Of a stretch of DNA of 64,000 nucleotides, positions 35,059-43,469 are shown piece after piece (the first letter of the stretch is position 1; the number at the start of each line of letters is the position of its first letter). The stretch covers positions 1-64,000 of the forward strand of contig JAPXLV010000002.1 in assembly GCA_033809355.1 (NCBI GenBank), read 5' to 3'. The translations under genes were made by a program, and so were the position numbers. The notes beneath the pieces were generated by a model. That model had not been told where the DNA came from. It worked only from the letters and a program-made list of their open reading frames with translations, and ran no database searches. Source of the stretch: T3Sed10-213 sp012519365 (GTDB lineage: Bacteria; Planctomycetota; Phycisphaerae; Sedimentisphaerales; Anaerohalosphaeraceae).

Positions 35059-36441
35059 ATGTTAAAAGAATATAAAACGGTTTCGGAAATTGCCGGCCCG
35101 TTGATGCTGGTCGAGGGCGTTGAGAATGCCAAATACGGGCACATCGTGGATATCGAGCTGGGCGACGGCTCGGTGCGGCACGGGCAGATTCTTCAGGTCG
35201 AAAAGGACAAGGTGCTGGTGCAGGTCTTTGAGGGCACCGAGAGCATCAACGTCAGTGATACGACTGTACGATTTCTGGGCAAGCCGATGGAACTGGCGGT
35301 TTCGAAAGACATTCTCGGGCGTGTGTTCAGCGGGACGGGTGTACCCAAGGACAATGGGCCGCGGATCGTCCCGACCAAAAAATTGAACATCAACGGCAAC
35401 CCAATCAATCCGTATGCCCGCGATTATCCCAACGAATTTATTCAGACGGGCATCAGCACAATTGACGGGCTCAATCCGCTGGTTCGGGGTCAGAAGCTGC
35501 CGATTTTTTCCGGCTCCGGTCTGCCGCACGATGATATTACCGCCCAGTTGGCCCGTCAGGCAACGGTGCGCGGCAAGGGCGAGGCATTCGCGGTGGTGTT
35601 TGCGGCGATGGGGATTACCTTTGAGGCGGCTCAGTTCTTTATTAATGACCTGACGCAGACCGGCGCGATCGAGCGTGCGGTGCTGTTTATCAATCTGGCC
35701 AACGACCCGGCCATTGAGCGTATTGCGACGCCGCGTGTGGCGTTGACGGCAGCGGAATATCTGGCGTTTGAAGAAGATATGCACGTGCTGGTGATTCTCA
35801 ATGATATGACCAATTACTGCGAGGCCCTTCGTGAAATCAGCGCTGCCCGTAAGGAAGTGCCCGGTCGGCGCGGTTATCCGGGTTATCTTTATACCGACCT
35901 GGCGACGGTGTATGAACGGGCTGGGCGTGTCAAGGGCAAAACCGGATCGATTACCCTGGTGCCGGTGCTGACGATGCCTGAAGATGACAAGACGCATCCG
36001 GTGCCGGATTTGACCGGTTATATTACCGAAGGGCAGATTATTATGAGCCGGCCGTTGTACCGCAAGGGTGTTTTGCCGCCGGTGGATGTGCTGCCGAGTT
36101 TGTCGCGTTTGAAAGACAAGGGGATCGGCGAAGGCAAGACACGTGACGACCACGCGGCCTTGTACAACCAGCTTTATGCCGCGTATGCCCGCGGTAAAGA
36201 AGCCCAGGAATTGGCGACGATTCTCGGCGAGGCGGCGCTTTCTGAGGACGATCAGAAGTATATGCGGTTTGCCAACGAATTTGAAAATCGCTATATCTCC
36301 CAGGGGTATTACGAAAACCGGACGGTGGAACAGACGCTCGATTTGGGGTGGGAGCTGCTGAGCATGTTTGAGAACGCCGAGTTGAAGCGTATTGATCAGA
36401 AACTGATCGACAAGTATATGCCGAAATTCCGAAAGACATAA
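35059..36441 (+). CDS. atpB: V/A-type ATP synthase regulatory subunit B
   Basis: A 460-residue non-catalytic partner of A that completes the A3B3 head. It contains LPIFSGSGLPHDDITAQLAR in place of a true Walker A loop, EDMHVLVILNDMTNYCEALREIS-type sequence (first part) and RRGYPGYLYTDLATVYERAG. The ATG at 35059, after GGGAG, fits the family start; an upstream ATG at 35029 adds ten unrelated residues. Confidence 0.95.
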   Translation: MLKEYKTVSEIAGPLMLVEGVENAKYGHIVDIELGDGSVRHGQILQVEKDKVLVQVFEGTESINVSDTTVRFLGKPMELAVSKDILGRVFSGTGVPKDNGPRIVPTKKLNINGNPINPYARDYPNEFIQTGISTIDGLNPLVRGQKLPIFSGSGLPHDDITAQLARQATVRGKGEAFAVVFAAMGITFEAAQFFINDLTQTGAIERAVLFINLANDPAIERIATPRVALTAAEYLAFEEDMHVLVILNDMTNYCEALREISAARKEVPGRRGYPGYLYTDLATVYERAGRVKGKTGSITLVPVLTMPEDDKTHPVPDLTGYITEGQIIMSRPLYRKGVLPPVDVLPSLSRLKDKGIGEGKTRDDHAALYNQLYAAYARGKEAQELATILGEAALSEDDQKYMRFANEFENRYISQGYYENRTVEQTLDLGWELLSMFENAELKRIDQKLIDKYMPKFRKT

Positions 36442-36604
36442 TTTCAACTGCGGATGAACAGGAATGTTTATGACTTCTGATCCGCCACGATGGAGCGTGA
36501 AGAAGCCATTCCTGAACAGCGGGTGAAAGGCGGCCGGGTTCGATGAAGCGTGTTGTTAAGTGTTGGTCCGAAATCAAAACAGGCTTTTCGAGGGTCGTTA
36601 AGGG

Positions 36605-36628
36605 TTCAAGTGAAATCGGACACTTGAA
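36605..36628. repeat. Hairpin upstream of subunit D
   Basis: A perfect eight-base inverted repeat TTCAAGTG / CACTTGAA with an eight-base loop, in the 238-bp gap between B and D and 51 bp before the D start. It has no T run, so it is not a terminator; it could be an operator or an RNA processing signal. The rest of that gap shows nothing else convincing. Confidence 0.5.
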
Positions 36629-36679
36629 ATGAATTTGTGAAAATGGGTGATAATTTGCGGCTAAAGAAAGCGGTTGGAT

Positions 36680-37297
36680 ATGCTTCAGAATGTCAACGCG
36701 ACACGAATGGAATTGCTTCAATTGCGGCGGCGGGTGGAATTGGCCGTCCGCGGGCATCGTTTGCTGAGCGAGAAACGAGACGAGATTAGTCGTCAGTTGG
36801 TGCAGATCGCTCGCGTCTTGCGAGATTTGCGCAAGAAAGTCGAGCAGGAACTGCTTGAAACGACGCGGCGATTTATGATGGCTCGGGCGACGATGGAGCC
36901 GGAGCATATTCGTGCGGCGATGGAAGTGCCGACCACGACATTCAGGCTGGTGTTGAGTTTTGCCTCGATTATGAGCGTCAAGGTGCCGCGGCTGGCTAAG
37001 GAAATCGAAGGCGACATTATGTGCTACGGCTTCGGGAGTACCAGCGGTGAGCTGGATGTGGCCCTGCGGGCGCTGGAGCGGGCGTTTGACAATCTGATCG
37101 AGCTGGCCGAGGCGGAAAAACAGGCCCAGTTGCTGGCTGCAGAACTGCAAACCACCCGACGGCGCGTCAATGTGCTGGAGCATGTGGTGATTCCGGAGTT
37201 GAAAGAGACGATTCGGTATATTTACAATAAACTCGGCGAGTCGGAACGCGACAACATCAGTCGTTTGATGATCATCGCCGATATCATTCGGGGGTAG
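36680..37297 (+). CDS. atpD: V/A-type ATP synthase subunit D (central rotor shaft)
   Basis: A 205-residue, mainly coiled-coil protein, the rotor axle of the V/A-ATPase. It starts with the family signature NVNATRMELLQLRRRVELA and ends with a long helix (RRRVNVLEHVVIPELKETI). The ATG at 36680 gives the usual N-terminus; a TTG two codons earlier is possible. It is the last gene of the operon, as in Enterococcus ntp, where D follows B. Confidence 0.9.
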   Translation: MLQNVNATRMELLQLRRRVELAVRGHRLLSEKRDEISRQLVQIARVLRDLRKKVEQELLETTRRFMMARATMEPEHIRAAMEVPTTTFRLVLSFASIMSVKVPRLAKEIEGDIMCYGFGSTSGELDVALRALERAFDNLIELAEAEKQAQLLAAELQTTRRRVNVLEHVVIPELKETIRYIYNKLGESERDNISRLMIIADIIRG

Positions 37298-37649
37298 TGA
37301 TTCGGCGAGCAAAGAACAGGGATATGTGTGCCCCTCAGGCGAAACACAATGGGATTAAGCAGCACGCCTTCCATTTCAAATCCTAAACGGATTTAAATCC
37401 CAATTACAGAGCCACAAAACGTCAGCGCCGATGAGTTTAAGGCCGTTGAGAGCCCTGCATGCTTGAGGAGGATAGAGCGGGATGCTTCTGCAACCGCTGC
37501 CGGCAATTCTTAAACGGATAAATGCGGTGTCCGGCTCTTTTATCCCCCAAGCTTTGGGACGCTGTTAATTTGGCGGCGGTTGGCTGGTCGTTTGCGGTTA
37601 TAATGTATCGTCGTCCTTGGGACTTGCGGTATATTCCTTTGGATTTCGT

Positions 37650-37678
37650 TTGACATCGTGTCGTATTATAGGTATGGT
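37650..37678 (+). promoter_or_regulatory. Putative sigma-70 promoter in the 37298-37844 intergenic region
   Basis: TTGACA at 37650-37655, 17 bases, then TATGGT at 37673-37678, giving a 5' leader of about 160 bases for the gene at 37845. A TATAAT further upstream (37599-37604) has no partner. Otherwise the 547-bp region shows no gene I can support. Confidence 0.5.
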
Positions 37679-37844
37679 CAGGGTGTTCATTTAGATATAT
37701 TTTGCAATGTTTTAGCGGCAGGCAGAATCTCTGGATTATTGGCGTTAAATCAGTGTTTTGAGCGATTTTTCGAGAGGATCGCCACCGTCTGTCTTGCGGC
37801 TAACGTGTTGCAAAAATTTATTGTTTTAATACGGAGAATCTGAA

Positions 37845-38186
37845 ATGCAGAATAAAAAACAACTGACACAGCTAAAACAGTTGACGGCCAAGCGCCAAAA
37901 AATCATGGAAAAGATACAGGCGCTGGATACACAGATCAACGCGCTTGTGCAATCGATTCAAACGAAAAAGCAGGGAGTCAAAGAAGACCATCCCAAGGTG
38001 GGGTCCGGCCCGTATAAGTTGTGCAAGGTTATGAGTTCACGTCCCAAATCGAAAAAAGAAATCGCCGAAAAAACCGGTTTGTCGGAGGGGACGGTGAGTT
38101 TATATCTTCATCAATTCAATTGTTTTAAGTCAGCCGGGCGAGGCAAAGGGTACGTTTATATCAGACCCAGGGCCGAAAAGAAATAA
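37845..38186 (+). CDS. Small coiled-coil plus winged-helix DNA-binding protein
   Basis: A 113-residue protein not recognised beyond its parts. Residues 1-48 are a basic coiled coil (QLKQLTAKRQKIMEKIQALD). Residues 62-108 look like a winged helix of the ArsR/MarR type, with SKKEIAEKTGLSEGTVSLYL as helix-turn-helix and KGYVYIRP as the wing strand. It could be a DNA-binding regulator or nucleoid protein, perhaps autoregulated. A good promoter precedes it and it converges on dapA. RBS purine-rich (CGGAGAA). Confidence 0.6.
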   Translation: MQNKKQLTQLKQLTAKRQKIMEKIQALDTQINALVQSIQTKKQGVKEDHPKVGSGPYKLCKVMSSRPKSKKEIAEKTGLSEGTVSLYLHQFNCFKSAGRGKGYVYIRPRAEKK

Positions 38187-38382
38187 GCCTGTTTGGCACT
38201 TTGCGCGGATGCTGTCTGATCCATCGGCGGTGTTTTTTTTGTTTGAGGGCACGGCAGCAATTCTGAATTCACCGGGGGCCGACGCCAGTCGGAGCGACCG
38301 GCGTCTGCGGTTATATGACCTGCGGTTCTGTCTTGCTGGAGGAATCTGCCGGTTTGTCCTATCCTGATAAAGTGCGCCAGGG

Positions 38383-39258
38383 TCAGGACAGCAGGCCGTA
38401 CTTCGTCAGACAGTCTCTGAGTTTGCTCTTTTGGTCTTCGGTCAGCGGCGTTAACGGCAGACGCAATTCGTCCGAGGCCATATTCAGCATAGCCATGGCG
38501 GTTTTGACGGGAATGGGGTTGGTTGCCAGGCCGAGCATGTTTTTGGCCAGCGCGAAAAGTTTTTGATGCCATTTGCGTGCTGCGGTCAGATCGCCTTCGA
38601 GAATCAAATCTGTCATTGCTTTGACATCGGCAGGAACGATGTTGGCCACCACGCTGACGACGCCTTTTCCGCCGACCGAAGCGATCGGCAGGGTCAGCGA
38701 GTCGTCGCCGGACAGCAGGGTTAACTCCGTGGACAGGACGATTTCGCTGGCCAGGTCAAGGTTGCCGGAGGCTTCTTTGATGGCGACGATGTTTTCCATC
38801 TCGGCCAGGCGGACAATGGTCTCGACTGCCAGTCCGCTGCCGCCGCAACGGCCTGGGATGTTGTACAACACCAGCGGGATATCGACTTCTTCGGCGATGG
38901 CCTTAAAGTGCTGATAGAGGCCTTCCTGGGTGGGTTTGTTGTAATAAGGGCAGACCTGAAGCGAGCCATCGGCGCCAATTTTTCGGGCGTGGGCGGTCAG
39001 TTCGATGGCCTCGGCGGTGCTGTTGGAGCCGGTGCCGGCGATGACAGGGACTTGGCCGTCCACAAGGCTGACGACGCGTTCGATGACGGCCTTGTGTTCT
39101 TCGTGGCTCAGCGTCGGCGATTCGCCGGTCGTACCGCAGGGCACGATGCCGTCGGTGCCGCTGTTCAAATGAAACTCTACGAGTTCATCGAGCGTTTCAA
39201 AATCAACTTGTCCGTCACTAAACGGCGTAATCAACGCTACAAATGAGCCGGTAAACAT
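38383..39258 (-). CDS. dapA: 4-hydroxy-tetrahydrodipicolinate synthase DapA
   Basis: A 291-residue TIM-barrel lyase that condenses pyruvate with aspartate semialdehyde, first step to lysine and diaminopimelate. It has GTTGESPTLSHEEH, the active tyrosine in LVLYNIPGRCG and the Schiff-base lysine in IVAIKEASGN. Family length is normal. A DNA start codon with a purine-rich AGGAGA upstream. Transcribed with pdxJ and the glycosyltransferases on the minus strand, although the pathways differ. Confidence 0.95.
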   Translation of the reverse strand: MFTGSFVALITPFSDGQVDFETLDELVEFHLNSGTDGIVPCGTTGESPTLSHEEHKAVIERVVSLVDGQVPVIAGTGSNSTAEAIELTAHARKIGADGSLQVCPYYNKPTQEGLYQHFKAIAEEVDIPLVLYNIPGRCGGSGLAVETIVRLAEMENIVAIKEASGNLDLASEIVLSTELTLLSGDDSLTLPIASVGGKGVVSVVANIVPADVKAMTDLILEGDLTAARKWHQKLFALAKNMLGLATNPIPVKTAMAMLNMASDELRLPLTPLTEDQKSKLRDCLTKYGLLS

Positions 39259-39281
39259 AAGACAATCTCCTGTAGTGCAGG

Positions 39282-40004
39282 TTAAAATGGTTCCCTGATA
39301 AGGTTATTCATTTCCTGTACTGCTTGTTGCATTCCCACCAGTACGGCCCGTGCAACGATGCTGTGACCGATGTTAAATTCACAGAGTTTTTCGATGCACG
39401 CGACGGGGCGAATGTTGCGATAGGTCAGGCCGTGGCCGGCGTGGACAACCAGCCCGGCGGTCAGTGCCGCATCGCGGGCATCGCGCAGTTCGTTGAGGTG
39501 TTTTTCGATCTGTGCGTCGGTTGCGGCGTTGGCATAGGAGCCGGTGTGCAGCTCGACCGCGTCGCAGCCGGCTTCGGCCGAGGCCAGGATGTGTTGTTCA
39601 TCGGGCAGGATAAACGTGCTGACCAATATCCCTTTTTGGTGCATTCGTTTGACGACCTCGGTGAGTTGTTTCAATTGCCCGACACAGTCCAGACCGCCTT
39701 CGGTGGTCAGTTCGGCGCGATTTTCCGGCACGAGGGTGATCTGGTCCGGACGGATTTTTTCGGCAATTTTGACGATTTCGGCGTCCATCCCCATTTCGAG
39801 GTTGAACTTGCAGGCGACGGTCTCTTTGAGCAGACGCACATCGCGGTCATTGATATGCCGGCGGTCTTTTCGCAGGTGGACAGTGATGCCGTTGGCTCCG
39901 GCCAATTCGCATTGCACCGCCGCCCAGACCGGATCCGGCTCATCGGCCTGACGGGCCTGGCGAATCGTTGCCACGTGATCAATATTGACATTTAACAACG
40001 CCAT
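39282..40004 (-). CDS. pdxJ: Pyridoxine 5'-phosphate synthase PdxJ
   Basis: A 240-residue TIM-barrel enzyme that makes pyridoxine phosphate from 1-deoxyxylulose 5-phosphate and 3-amino-2-oxopropyl phosphate. It carries LNVNIDHVATIRQAR at the N-terminus, ITVHLRKDRRHI, NLEMGMD and the late VHAGHGLTYRN with IGHSIVARAVL. The ATG at 40004 is the family start and has AAGGA upstream; an in-frame extension by twelve residues is not supported. dapA begins 24 bp downstream of its stop. Confidence 0.94.
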   Translation of the reverse strand: MALLNVNIDHVATIRQARQADEPDPVWAAVQCELAGANGITVHLRKDRRHINDRDVRLLKETVACKFNLEMGMDAEIVKIAEKIRPDQITLVPENRAELTTEGGLDCVGQLKQLTEVVKRMHQKGILVSTFILPDEQHILASAEAGCDAVELHTGSYANAATDAQIEKHLNELRDARDAALTAGLVVHAGHGLTYRNIRPVACIEKLCEFNIGHSIVARAVLVGMQQAVQEMNNLIREPF

Positions 40005-40165
40005 TTTACGTATCCTTAAAAGTGAATTTTGTCGATTCATTATACTCGCACCCCGTGCAGCTTCAAGGAAAAGATGGAAAATCTAAAGATGAGTGTCGCT
40101 GTCAAGAATGCCGAGAGGCCAGCTGTGGCGGGAAGGATGTTTGAGTTTTGGATTTTACCGGGTCA

Positions 40166-41299
40166 TCAGGTCGTGCCGCGGGGGTATGGGCGGATGAGGG
40201 TTTGGTAGAGTTCGAGGTGGCGTTGGGTGATGTTTTGCCAGGTAAAGAAGCTGACGCGCCGGGCGGCCTTTTCTGCCAGGCCAGCACGAAGGGCGGGGTC
40301 TTCAATCAGGCGCAGCAGTTGGCGCCGGATGTCGTCAACATCGCGCGGGCGAACCAGCAGGCCGGCATCGCCGATGACCTCCGGACAGCCGCCGGCGGAA
40401 CTGGCAATGACGGCAAGGCCTGCGCTCATCGCCTCCAGCAGAACGGTGGGGAAGTTTTCCGCCTCAGAGGGTAGGATGAAAATCGAGCTGGTCTCATACA
40501 ACGCCTTAAATGGGGCCGAATCGCGATCCAGCCAGCCGTGAAAGATAATGGGCGTTTTGGAGTCGTGGGCTTTGGCTTTCAATGGTTCCAGATAGGTTCC
40601 GTCGCCGATGATATGCACCTGCCAGTTTAGCGAGAGGTCTTTGACGGCTTCTATGACGTATTGAAAGCCTTTTCGCGGAAACAGGCGGCTGCACAGCAGG
40701 ATGTTGTTTTGGCGCGGGCGAGTGCGATCAAAGCCGGCCGGTTCATAGCCGTTTGGAATGACATGGATGTCCAGCTCGGGGCAGTGGCTTAAGATCAGTT
40801 GTTTGAGGTTTTCGCTGGGGCTGACCAGGGCGTCGGCACTGCGGACGAGTGATTTCCAGTAGGGAAGCAGCAGTTTGTGCTGCAGGCCAAAACGGTCAGG
40901 ATTGTAGCCGGGCACGTCGCTGCCGTGGCAGGTGACCAGATACGGGATGCCGGTGCGGCGGCGAATCGTCCGGGCCAGCGGACTGGTCGGAATAATAAAA
41001 TGCGCGTGGATAAGGTCGTATTGATTGGCCTTTGCCAGAGCGGTGGCGGATTTTCGACCGCCGATCAGGTAGGTGAGCATTTCGTGAGTGCGGCAGATGT
41101 CCGGTCGGGCCCGCCAGGACGGCGTTCGATAGATCCGCACGCCGTCTCTGACTTCTTCACGCGGCAGGGTGCCGTAGCGCATGGTCACGACATCCACGGC
41201 GTGGCCGTGTTGAACGAGGTGGCCGCACAGTTGAGCCGTGATTGGCGCTGCGCCGCCGCCGACCGGCGGGTATTCGTAATTGAGCATCAGGATTTTCAT
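40166..41299 (-). CDS. Glycosyltransferase family 4
   Basis: A 377-residue GT-B fold enzyme. The N-terminal domain has YEYPPVGGGAA and HAHFIIPTSPLA, and the C-terminal domain has LLCSRLFPRKGFQYVIEA and the sugar-nucleotide motif SEAENFPTVLLEAMSAGLAV. It probably adds sugars to a lipid or surface polymer. Its ATG overlaps the stop of the upstream membrane transferase as ATGA, so they are co-translated. The donor is unknown. Confidence 0.9.
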   Translation of the reverse strand: MKILMLNYEYPPVGGGAAPITAQLCGHLVQHGHAVDVVTMRYGTLPREEVRDGVRIYRTPSWRARPDICRTHEMLTYLIGGRKSATALAKANQYDLIHAHFIIPTSPLARTIRRRTGIPYLVTCHGSDVPGYNPDRFGLQHKLLLPYWKSLVRSADALVSPSENLKQLILSHCPELDIHVIPNGYEPAGFDRTRPRQNNILLCSRLFPRKGFQYVIEAVKDLSLNWQVHIIGDGTYLEPLKAKAHDSKTPIIFHGWLDRDSAPFKALYETSSIFILPSEAENFPTVLLEAMSAGLAVIASSAGGCPEVIGDAGLLVRPRDVDDIRRQLLRLIEDPALRAGLAEKAARRVSFFTWQNITQRHLELYQTLIRPYPRGTT

Positions 41300-43461
41300 G
41301 GTGTCGATGGCAAAGAGGGGCGGTACTCATAGAGCATATGGTAGCCGAAGTTTTGGACAAAGCGATAGCGGGTCATTACAAAATCGCGAAACGGTTTCAT
41401 CGCGGCAAAACGTTGCGCTTCCTCTTGGCCGAACCGCTGAGCGAGCATTTGGCTCCAGGCATGTTCGAATGCTTCGATTTCGCGGGGGTCGTTGGCCAGG
41501 TGCCTTGCCTGGGCGTTGCCGAACATATTGGGCAGTATGATCGGCCACAATTCCAGCGGAGGTCGTCCGTCAAAGGGGAAATGCTGTTTTCGCGTGTCCA
41601 CGATGTAGCGTGGGGGGGCGTCCTGCAGTTGGCTGACCAGCGTGCTGATATGTCGTGCCAGAACATCAGGCGGAGTGATGTGCATTTCGGCTTCGAAGGC
41701 GCGAGGTACCGGCGCGGTTCGTTCGGCCTGGACGTAGATGCCCGGATACCAGCCCCAGACGTAGATGGTTTCGTCCGGTGTACTGTGGGTGCGGATATAA
41801 TCGGCCAGCTGCTGCCAGGGCGCTGGCGATTGTCGGTGAACAGTCGCCAGACTTTGGACAAATCCGCGTCGGCGTTCGGGTCGGCCGGTCTGAACGTTTT
41901 TGTATTCATTGCCGGTGTCGGGGCTGGTGGCATAGCCGGCAAAGACGGGAAAGACCAAAACGGCCAGCACTGCCCCAGCCGCCGAGGCAGCAGCCAGCGG
42001 GGGTATCTTATCGGCACGGCGTCGGTACCATTGGCTCCACAGCCAGGCGGCGTATCCAAACAATGCTGCTCCCGAGGCGCACATCGGCAGGTAATATTGT
42101 TCGTAGGAATGCGGGCTGACCCAGACCAGAGCGGTATCCAGCAGCCACCAGAGGACCATCATCCCGGCTGCCGCGTACACGCGATTGTCGGTTTTGTGCT
42201 TTCGGGTCAGACGCTTTAGGCCTTGCCACACCCAAATCAGCACCGTTGCCAATGCGGGGTAGAATACCGCCCCGACGGCGTGATAGTAGCGCCAAACCTG
42301 TGGTGCCTGCTCGGACAGGGGGCGGGCCTGTCGGCTGAGGCCCACGTAGCCGCTCTCAGCCAGCATGCCGGATGCTTCGATAATGGTGTAGGCCTGATGG
42401 AAGAGCCAACTTTTGGCGATGATGGGGTACTTGATAAACGGCAGCGACCACAGATACGATGGGATGTCGTGCCGGGGCAGGACGCCTTGGGTCAGGGCAA
42501 TCCAAGCGACGGAGGCGAGCAGGGCCAGTGCAATCAGCAGGCCGCCGATAGACCATAGCCGTTGAGGAACGCGAGCCAACGCCTGGGGTACTCGTGACCA
42601 AGGGATATACTCAATTGCGGCAAAAATGGCGAATGCCAATGCGGAAAAAAGAATGATGCCTTCCAGCAAGACCACCGGAAAGGAACGCCAAAAGCGCGCC
42701 ATAGCTCCCTGCCAGATGTACAGTACTGCCGGCACGCACAACCCCAGCACCGCCCCGATGACCCAGAGGGCGATTGTACGAAAGACCGACTTCCATTGCC
42801 AGCGGCGGACCGCCAGTTTAACAATCCAATAGACGCCCATTGCGGCGATGACGGCTACGCCGGTGGGCTTGAAGTAATAGGGGATAATGGCTGCGGCACC
42901 GGCCAGGATGGCCCAGCGTTTTTTGCCGCTTGTTTCGTGCAGGATAAATGCACAGGCGGCGACGAGGCAAAATGGGATCATAAATTGTTCTTTGACATTG
43001 CCGTATTTGGCGATCACCGGGGCCGAGAGCATCACCGCCGCCAGCGCGGTTGAGACCACCGCGGCCAGATTGCCAAAGAGGCGTCTTGCGGTATAGAACA
43101 GCGTTGCCAGCCCGCCCAGCTGCAACAGCATTTGGATGATGACAGGGCCGGTGTGTCCGAAGCCGAATAGTTTAACGCCGAGGATATTGCACAGCAGTGT
43201 GCCCGGGCGAGCGGAAGACTGCTCATCGACCCACAGCCGCGCGCCGTTCAGGATACGCTGGGCCGAGTAGATATACGCGCCGCCGTCAAAGGGGTCGGGG
43301 CTGTTCAGTTCGATGTACTTGCCCAGCGCAAAGGGGATGCCGCCCAGCAACAGGGTGGCCGCGATGGCGACGAGCAGGCCGGACGTCATCACAGGGGCGT
43401 GCCGAGGCGACGGGGTCGGCGGCAGGATGTGCGAGGGTACGGATTTTCTTCGACGCGTCAT
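41296..43461 (-). CDS. Multi-spanning membrane glycosyltransferase (GT39/ArnT-like)
   Basis: A 721-residue protein with about a dozen hydrophobic helices in the first two-thirds and a soluble C-terminal part of about 200 residues. The early acidic loop (NSPDPFDGGAYIYSA) and RLFGNLAAVVSTALAA resemble polyprenyl-phosphate-sugar dependent GT-C transferases (PMT/ArnT/GT39). It may transfer a sugar outside the cytoplasm from the polyprenyl donor made by the next gene. Substrate not identifiable. A short gap separates it from the GT2 gene upstream. Confidence 0.75.
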   Translation of the reverse strand: MTRRRKSVPSHILPPTPSPRHAPVMTSGLLVAIAATLLLGGIPFALGKYIELNSPDPFDGGAYIYSAQRILNGARLWVDEQSSARPGTLLCNILGVKLFGFGHTGPVIIQMLLQLGGLATLFYTARRLFGNLAAVVSTALAAVMLSAPVIAKYGNVKEQFMIPFCLVAACAFILHETSGKKRWAILAGAAAIIPYYFKPTGVAVIAAMGVYWIVKLAVRRWQWKSVFRTIALWVIGAVLGLCVPAVLYIWQGAMARFWRSFPVVLLEGIILFSALAFAIFAAIEYIPWSRVPQALARVPQRLWSIGGLLIALALLASVAWIALTQGVLPRHDIPSYLWSLPFIKYPIIAKSWLFHQAYTIIEASGMLAESGYVGLSRQARPLSEQAPQVWRYYHAVGAVFYPALATVLIWVWQGLKRLTRKHKTDNRVYAAAGMMVLWWLLDTALVWVSPHSYEQYYLPMCASGAALFGYAAWLWSQWYRRRADKIPPLAAASAAGAVLAVLVFPVFAGYATSPDTGNEYKNVQTGRPERRRGFVQSLATVHRQSPAPWQQLADYIRTHSTPDETIYVWGWYPGIYVQAERTAPVPRAFEAEMHITPPDVLARHISTLVSQLQDAPPRYIVDTRKQHFPFDGRPPLELWPIILPNMFGNAQARHLANDPREIEAFEHAWSQMLAQRFGQEEAQRFAAMKPFRDFVMTRYRFVQNFGYHMLYEYRPSLPSTP

Positions 43462-43469
43462 AAGACCTT

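Noticed and set aside
36470..36526. Mini-frame of 18 codons after AGGA in the B-D gap of the ATPase operon
   Set aside because: A start with a ribosome-binding site is present, but the length and sequence give no evidence of a real peptide.
36041..37312. Minus-strand frame spanning subunit B, the gap and subunit D
   Set aside because: It overlaps two certain genes and has no ribosome-binding site or family features.
37658..37843. Open frame of 61 codons upstream of the winged-helix gene
   Set aside because: It overlaps the probable promoter, has no ribosome-binding site and no protein-like features.
41338..42219. Long plus-strand frame inside the membrane glycosyltransferase gene
   Set aside because: It is antisense to a gene with clear transmembrane and glycosyltransferase character.
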